A stretch of DNA of 64,000 bases, taken from NCBI GenBank assembly GCA_946481965.1, contig CAMLPN010000001.1, forward strand, positions 1 through 64,000, read 5' to 3'. The DNA comes from an uncultured Neisseriaceae bacterium (GTDB taxonomy: Bacteria; Pseudomonadota; Gammaproteobacteria; Burkholderiales; Neisseriaceae). The notes under the pieces were generated by a model, which was not told the origin of the DNA, made no database searches, and saw only the letters and a list, made by a program, of their open reading frames with translations. The position numbers and the translations under genes are program-made. Below are positions 62,735 to 64,000 of the stretch, piece after piece (position 1 is the first letter of the stretch; each line of letters starts with the position of its first letter).

Positions 62735-63940
62735 ATGATTATTGATGTAGTTGTTCCCATGCTTCCGGAAAGTGTTACTGAAGCAACTTTGATGACCTGG
62801 AATAAAAAAGTTGGTGATTTTGTTCAACGCGATGAAAATCTGATTGATCTGGAAACAGATAAAGTGGTACTGGAATTGCCGGCACAGCAAGCAGGTAAAT
62901 TGGTAGAAATTATTGAAGCTGATGGAAGTACCGTTACTTCTGGACAGTTACTGGCTAAAATTGATACTGCTGCTACTGCCGAAGCTGGTGCATCTGCTCC
63001 TGCAGCACCTGCTGCTGCGCCTGCAGCACCTGCTGCTGCGCCTGCAGCTGCTAGTAGTAATGCGCAGGCTGGTGTGGCTATGCCAGCTGCAGCGAAACTG
63101 GCTGCTGAAAAAGGGGTAGATACCTCTAATATTCAGGGTTCTGGTCGCGATGGTCGTGTGCTGAAGGAAGATGTTGCTGCAGCTTTGGCTAAAGCTCCAG
63201 TAATGACTGCAAGTAAATCTACACCTTCTACCGCTGGTGAACGCATTGAACAGCGTGTGCCTATGTCTCGTCTGCGTTCACGCGTAGCTGAGCGCCTGTT
63301 GCAGTCACAGCATGAAAATGCCATTCTGACTACCTTTAATGAAGTGAATATGCAGCCTGTTATGGATCTGCGCAATCGCTATAAAGATCAGTTCCAGAAA
63401 GAACATGGTGTGAAACTGGGCTTTATGTCTTTCTTTGTTAAAGCAGCTGTAGCAGCTTTGAAAAAATATCCAGTGATTAACGCCTCTATTGATGGTTCTG
63501 ATATTGTTTATCATGGTTATTTTGATATTGGTATCGCAATTGGTAGTCCACGTGGTCTGGTTGTACCTATTTTGCGTGATGCTGATCAGATGAGTATTGC
63601 CGACATTGAACAAGCTATTGCAGATTATGCAGTTAAAGCTAAAGATGGCAAACTGGCATTGGAAGATCTGACTGGTGGTACTTTCAGTATTACTAATGGT
63701 GGTACTTTCGGTTCTATGATGTCAACACCGATTATCAATCCACCTCAATCTGCTATTCTGGGTATGCATGCTACTAAAGAGCGTGCTGTCGTTGAAAACG
63801 GACAAGTTGTGGTTCGCCCAATGATGTATCTGGCTTTGTCATATGACCATCGACTGATTGATGGCCGTGAAGCTGTACTGACTTTGGTAGCAATTAAAGA
63901 CGCTTTGGAAGATCCAGCTCGCTTGCTGTTGAATGTTTAA
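62735..63940 (+). CDS. sucB: Dihydrolipoyl succinyltransferase (E2)
   Basis: Core of the 2-oxoglutarate dehydrogenase complex, 401 residues. The lipoyl domain covers 1-77, with the lipoylated Lys43 in ETDKV. A Pro/Ala-rich linker follows, then the peripheral-subunit-binding domain around 112-150 ([23 protein letters not shown]). The catalytic domain ends with [11 protein letters not shown], where His372 and Asp376 are the active residues. The first 401 residues match the single-lipoyl-domain form. The linker is encoded by two exact 21-bp repeats. TAGGAG lies upstream. Confidence 0.96.
   Translation: MIIDVVVPMLPESVTEATLMTWNKKVGDFVQRDENLIDLETDKVVLELPAQQAGKLVEIIEADGSTVTSGQLLAKIDTAATAEAGASAPAAPAAAPAAPAAAPAAASSNAQAGVAMPAAAKLAAEKGVDTSNIQGSGRDGRVLKEDVAAALAKAPVMTASKSTPSTAGERIEQRVPMSRLRSRVAERLLQSQHENAILTTFNEVNMQPVMDLRNRYKDQFQKEHGVKLGFMSFFVKAAVAALKKYPVINASIDGSDIVYHGYFDIGIAIGSPRGLVVPILRDADQMSIADIEQAIADYAVKAKDGKLALEDLTGGTFSITNGGTFGSMMSTPIINPPQSAILGMHATKERAVVENGQVVVRPMMYLALSYDHRLIDGREAVLTLVAIKDALEDPARLLLNV
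63001..63042 (+). repeat. Two exact 21-bp tandem repeats in the sucB linker
   Basis: Positions 63001-63021 and 63022-63042 are identical. Each encodes seven residues of the Ala/Pro linker between lipoyl and binding domains, so gain or loss of a unit keeps the frame. Confidence 0.85.
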
Positions 63941-63949
63941 TTTTTAAAT

Positions 63950-63980
63950 AACTGCCTGATCATATTTTAATCCGGTAGTT
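63950..63980 (+). other. Weak hairpin after sucB
   Basis: AACTGCC and GGTAGTT arms (one G-T pair) enclose 17 bases. No T-run follows, so it may be a pause or processing stem before a next gene (perhaps lpd) outside the window. Confidence 0.3.
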
Positions 63981-64000
63981 TGCTAATCATAACAGCTATG

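Overview
The window looks like chromosomal DNA of an AT-rich member of the Neisseriaceae (Betaproteobacteria). The evidence is a PilC/PilY1-type pilus adhesin, a metX-metW pair, a stand-alone RlmK methyltransferase, a lolC-lolD pair with one permease, and an arginyl-tRNA synthetase (52353..54074) that resembles the neisserial enzyme as I remember it. Three copies of a ten-base word, GCTGCCTGAA, resemble DNA-uptake-sequence dialects of Simonsiella and Kingella. Low GC, long AT-rich intergenic stretches and decayed genes suggest a host-restricted lineage. The bee-gut symbiont Snodgrassella is my best guess, but this is inference and was not tested. I see no rRNA, insertion sequence, prophage or CRISPR array.

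Layout. 1-1.4 kb: decayed coding remnants. 1.4-3.2 kb: a Roadblock/LC7 protein and a LolA-like exported protein. 3.8-10.7 kb: parE, rppH, a 46-residue small protein, rhlE and rlmK, with a structured element between the last two. 11-15 kb: purK, a SulP/STAS transporter and hisC, then another decayed gene. 15.7-19.4 kb: a cytoplasmic three-domain fumarate-reductase-like flavoprotein and its probable maturase ApbE. 20.4-27 kb: lolC-lolD, recD, mtnN and an SbmA-type peptide importer. 27-32.4 kb: fumC, a META-domain lipoprotein, a soluble RnfB, tRNA-Thr and uraA. 32.7-37.1 kb: a three-gene MFS/adaptor/outer-membrane efflux operon. 37.7-41 kb: pilY1. 41.8-42.1 kb: a tRNA Val-Asp-Val array. 42.9-54.1 kb: an arginine-themed block with tRNA-Arg(ACG), the complete deiminase operon arcA-arcB-arcC-arcD, an Lrp-type regulator and two different argS genes, with a tRNA-Leu between the synthetases. 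54.7-57.8 kb: metW, metX, a two-helix membrane peptide and mdh. 59.8-63.9 kb: sucA-sucB.

How the genes fit together. mdh, fumC, sucA and sucB belong to the TCA cycle. The flavoprotein-ApbE pair could use NADH to reduce fumarate or a similar enoate as an electron sink, and an FNR-like site lies upstream of it. The deiminase operon would make ATP and ammonia from arginine. Several operons carry a hairpin plus T-run directly in front of a downstream ribosome binding site (arcC/arcD, sucA/sucB), or in the leader (efflux operon), which suggests attenuation is used to set expression ratios.

Most unusual points: two intact but divergent arginyl-tRNA synthetases beside an arginine-degrading operon, one with altered active-site motifs; the OYE/FMN/FAD reductase with every expected catalytic residue plus ApbE; a mutually exclusive hairpin pair upstream of rhlE; and a perfect 16-bp inverted repeat upstream of uraA.
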